From Enterococcus ureilyticus (GTDB taxonomy: Bacteria; Bacillota; Bacilli; Lactobacillales; Enterococcaceae), in contig NZ_MIKC01000038.1 of the NCBI RefSeq assembly GCF_001730315.1, positions 1 to 64,000 on the forward strand: 64,000 nucleotides of DNA, in the 5' to 3' direction. Shown one piece after another: positions 1 through 7,301 of the stretch. Position 1 is the first letter of the stretch, and every line of letters starts with the position of its first letter. Both the position numbers and the translations under genes were made by a program. Below the pieces are notes generated by a model. That model saw only the letters and a list, made by a program, of their open reading frames with translations, made no database searches and had not been told where the DNA came from.

Positions 1-8
1 ACAACAAT

Positions 9-44
9 AAAAAAAGCCTGATAAGAATGTGCTACCCTTACCAG
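9..44 (-). terminator. Intrinsic terminator after obg
   Basis: Read on the minus strand, an 8-bp stem (CTGGTAAG with CTTATCAG, one G-U pair) closes an 11-nt loop and is followed by GC and a run of seven T. It lies about 75 nt beyond the obg stop codon, as expected for the end of that transcript. Confidence 0.6.
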
Positions 45-117
45 ACCTAGATTTCTATTCAGTTATTTGGCTTACCAACACAATTTGACGTAGAACCCTT
101 TTCTTATGATTCTTCAT

Positions 118-1431
118 CTAATCAACAAATTCAAATTCATACTCACCAATTCGAACAATATCGCCATCTTTCGCTCCACGAGCTCGTAAAGCTTCATCGA
201 TACCCATACCGCGTAATTGACGAGCAAAACGCATAACACTTTCATCGTGTTCAAAGTTCGTCATTTGGAACAGTTTTTCTAATGATTCTCCAGATAATAT
301 CCAAGTTGCATCAGAATCTCGATCAATCGTAAATTCTGGTCCTTCTGGTTGGAATCCATAATGAACTGTATCTTCTATTATTTCTTCCTCATATAATGGA
401 AATTCTGGTGTTACATCAATTAAATCGGCAGTTGCATTAAGTAATGGTTCAATCCCTTTACGCGACACACCAGAAATTGGAAAAATCGGCAAATGATCTG
501 CGTACTCATCAGTCCGTTCTTTTTCAATTTGCGCTTTAAATTTCTTTAAATTCTCTTCCGCTTCTGGCATGTCCATTTTATTTGCTACAATGATTTGGGG
601 ACGTTCCATTAAACGCATGTTATGTGATGCTAGTTCCTTATTGATAGCAAGATAATCTTCATAAGGATCGCGGCCTTCCATCCCACTCATATCAATCACA
701 TGTAAAATAACTCTGGTACGCTCAATATGACGTAAAAACTGTGTTCCAAGTCCAACGCCTTGAGATGCGCCTTCAATCAATCCAGGTAAATCAGCTGCTG
801 CAAAACTTCGTCCGTCACTGGTTGATACCATTCCAAGGTTAGGAACTAATGTCGTAAAATGATAGGCACCAATTTTAGGTCTAGCAGAAGAGATAACAGA
901 TAGTAAAGTCGATTTTCCAACAGAAGGGAAACCAACTAAACCAACATCAGCTAGCACTTTTAATTCTAATTCAATTTTTCTTTCTTGACCGGGTTCGCCA
1001 TTTTCTGCGATTTCAGGAGCTGGATTTTTAGCAGAAGCAAAACGAATATTCCCGCGTCCACCGCGTCCACCTTTGGCTACAGTCAATGTTTGACCATTTT
1101 CAATCAAATCTCCGATCAGCGTCCCTGTTTCAGCATCCCGAACGGTTGTACCTGGTGGAACTTTTACAAAGGTATTTTCTGAGCCGCGGCCGTGCATGCC
1201 TTTACTCATCCCATTTTCACCAGGTTGTGCTTTAAAATGACGATTAAAACGAAAATCCATCAATGTACGTAATCCTTCTTCTACAACAAGAATCACGTCT
1301 CCTCCTTGACCACCATCTCCTCCGGCCGGTCCGCCGTCGGGTACATATTTTTCTCTACGAAAGGCAACCATTCCATCTCCGCCTTTACCAGCTTTGACAT
1401 CGATTGTTACCTGATCTAAAAACATGGACAT
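118..1431 (-). CDS. obg: Obg family GTPase (ObgE/CgtA)
   Basis: 437 residues, full length for Obg. The N-terminal glycine-rich Obg fold occupies about residues 1-158 (GGxGG repeats near residues 33-45). The G domain follows with P-loop GFPSVGKST, switch region DLPGLIEGA and NKMD. The C-terminal OCT domain covers about 350-435. Obg proteins bind the 50S subunit and act in ribosome maturation and stress signalling; that role is family knowledge. The start is well supported: AGGAGG lies 7 nt upstream of the first ATG, with a second ATG two codons later. A good promoter is present about 150 nt upstream. Transcribed alone, divergently from gap. Confidence 0.97.
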   Translation of the reverse strand: MSMFLDQVTIDVKAGKGGDGMVAFRREKYVPDGGPAGGDGGQGGDVILVVEEGLRTLMDFRFNRHFKAQPGENGMSKGMHGRGSENTFVKVPPGTTVRDAETGTLIGDLIENGQTLTVAKGGRGGRGNIRFASAKNPAPEIAENGEPGQERKIELELKVLADVGLVGFPSVGKSTLLSVISSARPKIGAYHFTTLVPNLGMVSTSDGRSFAAADLPGLIEGASQGVGLGTQFLRHIERTRVILHVIDMSGMEGRDPYEDYLAINKELASHNMRLMERPQIIVANKMDMPEAEENLKKFKAQIEKERTDEYADHLPIFPISGVSRKGIEPLLNATADLIDVTPEFPLYEEEIIEDTVHYGFQPEGPEFTIDRDSDATWILSGESLEKLFQMTNFEHDESVMRFARQLRGMGIDEALRARGAKDGDIVRIGEYEFEFVD

Positions 1432-1578
1432 CTTTTGTCCTCCTATCTTAAAGACAATGACTAACGTGTTTCGTTTCCAAACATAAAAAGAAGCGATTCG
1501 ATCTCATCATTGCTTTTGTTTACATTATTTACTGCTCTTTCACTTTTTAATACTGCGATTTCATTGAAAGCCTTTCTT

Positions 1579-1607
1579 ATTGTAAAGGTTAAAGCTGAAT
1601 TTGTCTA
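1579..1607 (-). promoter_or_regulatory. Sigma-A promoter for obg
   Basis: On the minus strand, TAGACA (1602-1607) and TACAAT (1579-1584) are separated by exactly 17 nt, giving an obg leader of roughly 140 nt. Confidence 0.6.
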
Positions 1608-1875
1608 GCCAAACTCGTTTTTATGAACGAGAATCGATAGTCGTTAGAGCTATGACAACAGCACTACTACTTAGCTATCTCGAGCAATCATCCATGTCAT
1701 CATGAAAAACAGAAATCACGACATTAAATGATTCATATCGTGTAACTAACTCGCTGATAAAACGATTCTCCTTCTGCAATAACTTGTTAATTGGTCTGAA
1801 GTACCTCTACAATTTGAACTCTATTCATAGCCCCGACTCCATTACTTATAAGAAGACAAGATTTTTGACAAAAGT

Positions 1876-1904
1876 TTGAAAAGCGTTCATGCTATAAGTA
1901 TAGC
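1876..1904 (+). promoter_or_regulatory. Putative gap promoter
   Basis: TTGAAA (1876-1881) and TATAGC (1899-1904) are 17 nt apart. A TTGACA at 1865-1870 lies nearby, but its spacing to TATAAG is too long. The assignment is therefore tentative. Confidence 0.4.
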
Positions 1905-1965
1905 GTATTTCATCGTTTTTTTAAACAAACGATTCGATGATGCTGCTCATTTTTTATTACCCAAC

Positions 1966-1987
1966 AATAAGCTTGATTAAGCTTATT
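1966..1987 (+). repeat. Perfect 9-bp inverted repeat in the gap leader
   Basis: AATAAGCTT and AAGCTTATT flank a 4-nt loop, ending 29 nt before the gap start codon and just before its ribosome binding site. No T-run follows, so this is not a terminator. It could stabilise the abundant gap mRNA or act as an operator. Confidence 0.6.
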
Positions 1988-2016
1988 ATGTATCTAATTT
2001 AAGGAGGAAATTTAGT

Positions 2017-3027
2017 ATGACAGTAAAAGTAGGAATCAATGGATTTGGCCGGATTGGTCGTTTAGCTTTTCGTCGCATCAAAGAAGTCTCTGATGATATT
2101 GAAGTTGTCGCAATCAATGATTTGACTAGCCCGACCATGTTGGCACAATTATTACAGTTTGACTCGACACATGGTACGTATCCTGGAAAAGTTACCGCGA
2201 CAGATCATTCAATCGTCGTTGATGGTCAAGAAACTAAAGTGTATGCCGAAGCTGATGCAAGTAAGTTGAAATGGGTCGAAGAAAATGGCGTCGATATTGT
2301 TTTAGAGTGTACTGGTTTTTACACGTCAGAAGCTAAAGCTCAAGCGCATATCGATGCTGGAGCAAAGCGAGTTGTAATTTCAGCTCCAGCTGGTGATATG
2401 AAAACCATTGTCTATAATGTCAACGATGACACGTTAACATCAGAAGATAAGATCATCTCTGCAGGCTCATGTACAACAAACTGTTTAGCTCCTATGGCTT
2501 ATTTCTTAAATAATGAATTCGGTATCGAGGTTGGTACCATGACAACCGTTCATGCCTACACCTCTACTCAAATGTTATTAGATGGACCAGTTAAAGGCGG
2601 CAATTTACGAGCTGCTCGTTCAGCCGCAGACAATACGATTCCACATTCAACAGGTGCTGCCAAGGCAATTGGCTTAGTTATTCCTGAATTGAATGGAAAA
2701 TTGCAAGGACATGCGCAACGAGTGCCAGTCGTTGATGGCTCTTTAACAGAATTGGTATCGATTTTAAAAACAAAGGTTACTGCAGATCAAGTAAATGAAG
2801 CAATCAAAAAGCATACCATTGATAATCCTTCATTCGGCTATGACGATCGTGAAATCGTCTCTGGCGATGTAATCGGCACAACAGAAGGCTCAATTTTTGA
2901 CCCAACTCAAACTGAAGTTACGACTTCTGGGGATTATCAATTGGTTAAAACTGTTGCATGGTATGACAATGAGTATGGTTTCACCTGCCAAATGATTCGT
3001 TTACTGGAAAAATTTGCTAATTTGTAA
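2017..3027 (+). CDS. gap: Glyceraldehyde-3-phosphate dehydrogenase (type I)
   Basis: 336 residues, normal length. Oxidatively phosphorylates glyceraldehyde-3-phosphate to 1,3-bisphosphoglycerate in the cytoplasm, the central glycolytic step. The N-terminal [10 protein letters not shown] is the dinucleotide-binding loop. The catalytic cysteine is Cys152 in SCTTNC, and the WYDNEYG motif stands near the C-terminus. The residues after the second beta strand (AINDL) fit the NAD-dependent glycolytic type rather than the NADP gluconeogenic GapB. AAGGAGG precedes the ATG. The gene is monocistronic, with no CggR gene or pgk/tpi in the window, so in this genome it is not part of a cggR-gap-pgk operon. 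Confidence 0.97.
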   Translation: MTVKVGINGFGRIGRLAFRRIKEVSDDIEVVAINDLTSPTMLAQLLQFDSTHGTYPGKVTATDHSIVVDGQETKVYAEADASKLKWVEENGVDIVLECTGFYTSEAKAQAHIDAGAKRVVISAPAGDMKTIVYNVNDDTLTSEDKIISAGSCTTNCLAPMAYFLNNEFGIEVGTMTTVHAYTSTQMLLDGPVKGGNLRAARSAADNTIPHSTGAAKAIGLVIPELNGKLQGHAQRVPVVDGSLTELVSILKTKVTADQVNEAIKKHTIDNPSFGYDDREIVSGDVIGTTEGSIFDPTQTEVTTSGDYQLVKTVAWYDNEYGFTCQMIRLLEKFANL

Positions 3028-3062
3028 TATCTGGCATTTTTACATTTAAAGAACAACACAAT

Positions 3063-3105
3063 AAGCTTTTCACGAATGTACAGGTCTTCGTGAAAAGCTT
3101 GTTTT
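3063..3105 (+). terminator. Strong intrinsic terminator after gap
   Basis: A perfect 14-bp stem (AAGCTTTTCACGAA / TTCGTGAAAAGCTT) with a 10-nt loop is followed by GTTTT, 35 nt after the gap stop codon. Confidence 0.85.
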
Positions 3106-3129
3106 ATATTGAATCTTCATTTAAAGTCA

Positions 3130-4158
3130 TTAAGCATGTTCCGCAATATATTTCACTAATTCCTCTGTCTCCTCCCAACCTAAACATGGATCGGTAATCG
3201 ACTTGCCGAATATTTTCCCATCCGCTTCTTGACGACCGCTTTCAAGGAAACTTTCGATCATAAATCCTCGCACCCAATTTTTCATATCAGTATTCCAAGT
3301 CCGATTGATTAAGGTTTCTTGGACGATCCTGATTTGTTCGGTATGCTTTTTACCAGAATTGTCATGATTTGTGTCGACGACAATAAAAGGATTTTGATAC
3401 TTACCCGCTTTATAAAGATCAACTACTTTTACTAAATCTTCATAATGATAATTTGGAATATTCTCACCATATTCATTTAAGCCACCTCTTAATACAACGT
3501 GTGCTAAAGGATTTGAACTTGATTCGACTTCAAGACCATTAAAAATAAATTCTTGTTTCTGTTGTGCAGCATATAAAGAATTAAATAAGACCTTCAAATT
3601 CCCACTGGTCGGATTTTTCAACCCTGTTGGTTGGTCAATCCCGCTTGCGACAAAACGATGCTGTTGATCCTCAACAGAGCGTGCACCAACAGCGATATAA
3701 CTCACTAAATCTTGTACAAATTCTAAATTTTCAGGATAAAGCATTTCATCAGCAGTTGTTAAACCAGTTTCACTAATAACACGGTTATGCAAACTACGAA
3801 CTGCTGCGATTCCTTTGATCAGATTACTTTTTCCTTCGGGATTTTGTTGGTGTAATAAACCTTTGTAGCCGTCGCCATTTGTTCTTGGTTTATTGGTATA
3901 GATTCGTGGTACCATAAAGATTTTATCTTGGACTTTTTCTTGTAATTTAGCGAGTCGAGTGACATACTCCATTACAGCTTCTTCGTTGTGAGCAGAACAA
4001 GGCCCAATTATTAGCAAGATTTTTTTACTTTTTCCTTCAATGATTTCTTTTAATTCTTGATCTCTAATTGCTTTTAATTGTTCTTGTTCAGGTGTTAATT
4101 TAGATAGTGCTTTTACTTGTTCAAAATTGATTGGTTCACTCAATGCTTTAAAACTCAT
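3130..4158 (-). CDS. aroF: 3-deoxy-7-phosphoheptulonate (DAHP) synthase, class I
   Basis: Condenses phosphoenolpyruvate and erythrose-4-phosphate, the first step of the shikimate pathway. 342 residues and E. coli AroF/G/H-like, with the conserved runs GPCSAH, VPRIYTNKPRT, GxKNPTSG and DTNHDNSGK. The reading frame extends 10 codons upstream to a GTG, but AAGGGAAG stands 7 nt before the inner ATG at 4158 and no ribosome site precedes the GTG, so I use the inner start. The gene stands alone behind a T-box leader, which implies induction when an aromatic tRNA is uncharged. Which isozyme name applies cannot be settled here. Confidence 0.93.
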   Translation of the reverse strand: MSFKALSEPINFEQVKALSKLTPEQEQLKAIRDQELKEIIEGKSKKILLIIGPCSAHNEEAVMEYVTRLAKLQEKVQDKIFMVPRIYTNKPRTNGDGYKGLLHQQNPEGKSNLIKGIAAVRSLHNRVISETGLTTADEMLYPENLEFVQDLVSYIAVGARSVEDQQHRFVASGIDQPTGLKNPTSGNLKVLFNSLYAAQQKQEFIFNGLEVESSSNPLAHVVLRGGLNEYGENIPNYHYEDLVKVVDLYKAGKYQNPFIVVDTNHDNSGKKHTEQIRIVQETLINRTWNTDMKNWVRGFMIESFLESGRQEADGKIFGKSITDPCLGWEETEELVKYIAEHA

Positions 4159-4189
4159 ACGATAACTTCCCTTCATTTTATCTGACACT

Positions 4190-4496
4190 CAAACAATAAA
4201 AGACTGATCTAGTAAATAAAAAAGGCCTCGTCTTTTCCATTTCTGAAAAAGGACGAGACCGATCGATCCGTGTTACCACCTTTGTTTACAATTCGTTTGC
4301 ACTCATTGACTTATCAGGTACAAAATTATACCCTGGCACAATAACGGGTGCACTTAGCCGTCACAGCCTACTTGATTCGGTGTGAAGTTCAAAGAGGAAT
4401 TCGGATACCTTAGGATCATGCGCCTCTCAACAACCGGCTACTTTCTGTTCACCTGTACTATCTTACTAGTTCTTATCAAAACTTTTATTGTTTATT
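4190..4496 (-). promoter_or_regulatory. T-box riboswitch leader upstream of DAHP synthase, probable tRNA-Phe
   Basis: On the minus strand the leader contains the T-box core GGTGGTAACACGG (4268-4280) and then a strong terminator hairpin (4218-4263: GGTCTCGTCC... closing with ACGAGGCC, then T6). The TGGT bulge would pair with an ACCA tRNA end, that is, discriminator base A, which fits Phe or Tyr. A TTC codon followed by A at 4384-4386, in the context GAACTTCACACC, is the best specifier candidate and points to tRNA-Phe. The specifier call is inferred by eye from the position on the 3' side of stem I. Confidence 0.88.
4218..4263 (-). terminator. T-box-regulated terminator of the DAHP synthase leader
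   Basis: GGTCTCGTC pairs with GACGAGGCC, with further C/T-rich and G/A-rich pairing inside, followed by six T on the minus strand. The 5' arm overlaps the 3' side of the T-box antiterminator, as in the family. Confidence 0.85.
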
Positions 4497-4502
4497 GAAG
4501 TC

Positions 4503-4531
4503 ATTGTAAGAGATTCTTTCAAAATTGTCAA
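4503..4531 (-). promoter_or_regulatory. Consensus promoter of the DAHP synthase T-box transcript
   Basis: TTGACA (4526-4531) and TACAAT (4503-4508) on the minus strand with a 17-nt spacer, placed just upstream of the T-box leader. Confidence 0.8.
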
Positions 4532-4644
4532 TCTTTTTCAGAAAGAAAGTCACTGAGAAAAAGTTTAATGAGTTTTATCTAAGTGACACTTCAATTGGAT
4601 CAGCATCATGTCATAGGTAATTTTATTATAGAACTATCCAGGAT

Positions 4645-5130
4645 TTAAAGCGCTGATGCCACCTCGTCAGTTGATTGATTCTTTTTCTTTTGTTGGCACT
4701 CTTGGCAAATACCATGAAAAGTGAGACGGTGATCCTTTACTAAAAAATGATAGCGTTGCTCCACCACTTCTTCCACTTCTCCTAGCAAATCTTCTTCCAC
4801 CTCTTCGATGTTCCCACATTCTAAACATAACAGATGGTGATGGAAGTGTTTTGCTCCTTCTTTGCGCAAGTCATAACGAGCTAATCCATCATTAAAACTT
4901 ACTTTGTCAACGACTTTTAAGTCAGTTAAAATTTCTAGTGTACGATAAACAGTTGCTAAACCAATCTCTGGGCTTTTTTGTTTTACTAAAAAGTAAATTT
5001 CTTCGGCTGATAAATGATCTTTCTCATTTTCAAGCAATACCAAAACAGTTGCTTCTCGTTGAGGCGTTAGTTTGAAACCAGATTCATGCAATTGTTGTTT
5101 TGTTTTTTTTAAAGCAGCAGTAGAATCCAT
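4645..5130 (-). CDS. fur: Fur-family metal-dependent repressor
   Basis: 161 residues, with an N-terminal winged helix (LTPQREATVLVLL... GLATVYRTLEIL recognition helix) and a C-terminal dimerisation/metal domain. Regulatory-metal ligands are visible in HFHHHLLCLECGN, and a structural zinc site is formed by CLEC and CQEC. Its position near gap and rpoD matches the enterococcal Fur gene, but Fur, PerR and Zur are hard to separate by eye; the His-rich HHHH segment and the gene location favour Fur. A PerR-like box overlaps its promoter, so it may be controlled by PerR or autoregulated. Confidence 0.85.
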   Translation of the reverse strand: MDSTAALKKTKQQLHESGFKLTPQREATVLVLLENEKDHLSAEEIYFLVKQKSPEIGLATVYRTLEILTDLKVVDKVSFNDGLARYDLRKEGAKHFHHHLLCLECGNIEEVEEDLLGEVEEVVEQRYHFLVKDHRLTFHGICQECQQKKKNQSTDEVASAL

Positions 5131-5189
5131 AAATGCAGCCCCTTATTTATAATTATTTTAATCTAGATTTGAATTTCTATAGCACTAAA

Positions 5190-5226
5190 TTATAATAAGT
5201 ATAAAATAACTCGAATATTTTTGCAA
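5190..5226 (-). promoter_or_regulatory. fur promoter overlapped by a PerR/Fur-like box
   Basis: TTGCAA (5221-5226) and TATACT (5198-5203) with a 17-nt spacer form a good minus-strand promoter. The -10 is covered by TTATAATAAGTATAA (5190-5204), one mismatch from the Bacillus PerR consensus TTATAATNATTATAA. Confidence 0.6.
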
Positions 5227-5229
5227 GTG

Positions 5230-5244
5230 ATTCTCAATTAGAAT
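5230..5244. repeat. Short inverted repeat upstream of the fur promoter
   Basis: ATTCT and AGAAT flank a 5-nt centre, inside TGATTCTCAATTAGAATGA. It may be a second operator half-site for a Fur-family protein, but the match to a Fur box is weak. Confidence 0.3.
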
Positions 5245-5251
5245 GAAAGAT

Positions 5252-6124
5252 CTATTCTTTTTCTTGTTGTTCTTCTTTTAAAATTGTAAATCCTGCTTTT
5301 TGAATAATTTTTCCTTGTTTCAATAAATTACCGATTGCACGTTTGAATTGAGCTTTGCTGATACCAAAAGTTTGTTTGATCTCTTCTGGATTTGATTTAT
5401 CTGTAAATGGAATCTTATGCTCAGCAGAGCGTTCTAAGAATGTCAAAATCATTGCAGCATCATCACTAATTGCTTCGTAGCCACGAGGTTTTAAAGAGAT
5501 ATTCACAATACCATCAGGACGTACACCAATCACTCGACCATTGATGCGTTCACCTAATCGAGGTTCTTGATAACGTTCTGAAGGGTGAATAAATGCAATA
5601 TAAAAGTCATCGGTCAAAACAAATGAACCGATCATCTTTAAGCGATACACGATACCACTGATATTTTCATTTTTCAGCTCTTCTGTTCCTGGTTTTGCCA
5701 TCGCCTTAAAAATCTTCTCATCGGCTAGTTCTCCCCAAATTCGTTCCTTATTATCAACTTTTAAGGAAACCATCAGCTGGTCGCCTTTTTTAGGCCATAA
5801 TTCACGCATTACAGGCAGTTCATCTAAAGAGACAACAACATCCTTATCTTTTAATCCAATGTCCACAAAGGCACCTAAATCGCGCCTAGTGCCTGTGACT
5901 GTTCCAAACGCATATTGCCCGACTCGAGCAGTTGGAATATTTGTTGTCATTTCAGGTTCTTGTTTTTGGTTCATATAACCAAAGCCTTCTACAGCTTCCC
6001 CAATTTCATGCGTTCCTTCTTCCTTAGATAAACGCAAAGTAATCCCATTTTTTTGTAAAAAGTAATGGGTCTCATTTTCATCGATCACTAATGCTGTAAA
6101 AATATTCGCTAATAGTTCGTTCAT
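5252..6124 (-). CDS. cvfB: CvfB-like S1-domain RNA-binding protein
   Basis: 290 residues, the usual CvfB/YitL length. Two to three S1-type beta barrels run along the protein (for example VGQYAFGTVTGTRRDLGAFVDIGL and LGERINGRVIGVRPDGIVNISL). They are followed by a C-terminal winged helix (IKQTFGISKAQFKRAIGNLLKQGKI). In staphylococci the family binds RNA and affects virulence gene expression; the role in this host is inferred. GGAG lies 6 nt before the ATG. It stands between azlD upstream and fur downstream, all on the same strand. Confidence 0.88.
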   Translation of the reverse strand: MNELLANIFTALVIDENETHYFLQKNGITLRLSKEEGTHEIGEAVEGFGYMNQKQEPEMTTNIPTARVGQYAFGTVTGTRRDLGAFVDIGLKDKDVVVSLDELPVMRELWPKKGDQLMVSLKVDNKERIWGELADEKIFKAMAKPGTEELKNENISGIVYRLKMIGSFVLTDDFYIAFIHPSERYQEPRLGERINGRVIGVRPDGIVNISLKPRGYEAISDDAAMILTFLERSAEHKIPFTDKSNPEEIKQTFGISKAQFKRAIGNLLKQGKIIQKAGFTILKEEQQEKE

Positions 6125-6143
6125 ACTATTCTCCTTCTGGCAC

Positions 6144-6470
6144 TTAGCCTAAAAAAATCCGTAATACGGCAATTGTAATGATTCCTACTACAACTGTTTT
6201 CATTAAATCTTTTGTACGAATAGCAACAAGTAAAGTAGGAATACAACTTAACGCTTCTAACGTTTTCACTTTAGGAAAGCCTGTCGCCTGAACTTCTAAA
6301 ATACTCTGAAATAAGAGTGCCGTCAAGATACAAATTGGAATATAAGATAAAAATCGAAGAAACCAATCTGGGAAATCCACACGTTTTGAAATTAGAAAAG
6401 GAAGTATCCTCGGTATCCAAGTGACGATCGAACAACCTAAAATTGTTAATAATACATAATTGCTACTCAT
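6144..6470 (-). CDS. azlD: AzlD-type small subunit of branched-chain amino acid exporter
   Basis: 108 residues with about four hydrophobic segments, matching AzlD in size and pattern (TWIPRILPFLIS near the N-terminus is typical). Together with AzlC it exports branched-chain amino acids and analogues across the membrane. The start codon overlaps the end of azlC by 8 nt, so the two are translationally coupled. cvfB follows 19 nt downstream and may share the transcript. Confidence 0.9.
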   Translation of the reverse strand: MSSNYVLLTILGCSIVTWIPRILPFLISKRVDFPDWFLRFLSYIPICILTALLFQSILEVQATGFPKVKTLEALSCIPTLLVAIRTKDLMKTVVVGIITIAVLRIFLG

Positions 6471-7167
6471 GATGATTCACCATCCCAACTGTACAACCTA
6501 AAAGAGTTGCAAATAAAACGGATAGTTCTGGCGAAAGAAAACCCATTAATAAATAAAGTGATACGCAAACTGTGCCTAAAACGATCAACGTTTCTTTCGT
6601 ATATTTCTTTATTGGTCCATCTACTTGCAAAACAAATAGTCCAGCAAACATTGCCACCAAAGCAAAATCTAATCCCAATAAATAAGGGTCAGGAATCCAT
6701 GTACCTAAAACTCCACCAACGATTGTTGAAATAATCCAAGCTAAATAAGCCGTTATATTCAATCCATGCGTCCAAGCTGAACTGACTCGATGTTCGTTAC
6801 TCAAAGCCCCCATCAGAACACCATATGATTCATCTGTCAATAGTGTACCAATACCAATGCTAGTAATCAGCGGCTCTTTTTTAAAATAGGACGCAACAGA
6901 CATACTCATTAAGAAATGCCGTAAATTGACTAAAAATGTTGTAAAGATAATAGCTGAAATCGGTGAATGAATCACAAGCATACCACAGATTATAAATTGT
7001 GCTCCGCCAGCATAAACCAAAATCGACATTAACGCTATTTCTAAAACCGATAATCCGACGTTTTTACCAACTACACCTGCTGCAATCCCGATGCCCAAAT
7101 AACCTAAAATGGTTGGTATACAAGCATAGACACCTTCCTTAAACGTTAGATATTCTTTTTTTTCCAT
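6463..7167 (-). CDS. azlC: AzlC-type large subunit of branched-chain amino acid exporter
   Basis: 234 residues and about seven or eight membrane segments. The conserved FVNLRHFLM-type segment (LVNLRHFLMSMS) and SYGV are visible. The frame stays open to an ATG at 7200. AAGGAG lies 6 nt before the ATG at 7167, giving MEKKEYLTF at the N-terminus, so I take that start; the longer form also has a weaker AAAGGA. First gene of the azlC-azlD pair. No specific regulator gene (azlB) is next to it. Confidence 0.92.
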   Translation of the reverse strand: MEKKEYLTFKEGVYACIPTILGYLGIGIAAGVVGKNVGLSVLEIALMSILVYAGGAQFIICGMLVIHSPISAIIFTTFLVNLRHFLMSMSVASYFKKEPLITSIGIGTLLTDESYGVLMGALSNEHRVSSAWTHGLNITAYLAWIISTIVGGVLGTWIPDPYLLGLDFALVAMFAGLFVLQVDGPIKKYTKETLIVLGTVCVSLYLLMGFLSPELSVLFATLLGCTVGMVNHHE

Positions 7168-7227
7168 ACTGTTCTCCTTGCTTCTAAAATCAATCGTCAT
7201 CGATTTTTCCTTTTATATGCAGTGGAA

Positions 7228-7275
7228 GAAAAACGAGGGTGAAACAAAAGGAAAAAACACTTTTGTCCCAACCTC
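7228..7275 (-). terminator. Intrinsic terminator after the zinc-ribbon membrane protein gene
   Basis: A long imperfect stem (GAGGTTGGGACAAAAG with CTTTTGTTTCACCCTC) is followed by GTTTTTC on the minus strand. Similar GGGACA-containing hairpins recur in the window near 44.9 kb. Confidence 0.65.
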
Positions 7276-7301
7276 ACTTTTATTTTCACAAAAATTAAAT
7301 A

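Larger units (their letters stand above)
1432..2016. other. 585-nt divergent intergenic region between obg and gap
   Basis: It holds a sigma-A promoter for obg, promoter-like elements and an inverted repeat before gap, and a short hairpin (CTCGTT/AACGAG near 1614-1631). The middle part, about 1640-1830, has no intact gene. On the minus strand it does contain a 43-codon open stretch without a good start, next to another short ATG-initiated stretch in a different frame. This could be the decayed remains of a small gene. Confidence 0.5.

Noticed and set aside
1876-1890. CcpA-like site in the gap promoter (TGAAAAGCGTTCA)
   Set aside because: The CG core is shifted by one base relative to the cre consensus, so the match is poor.
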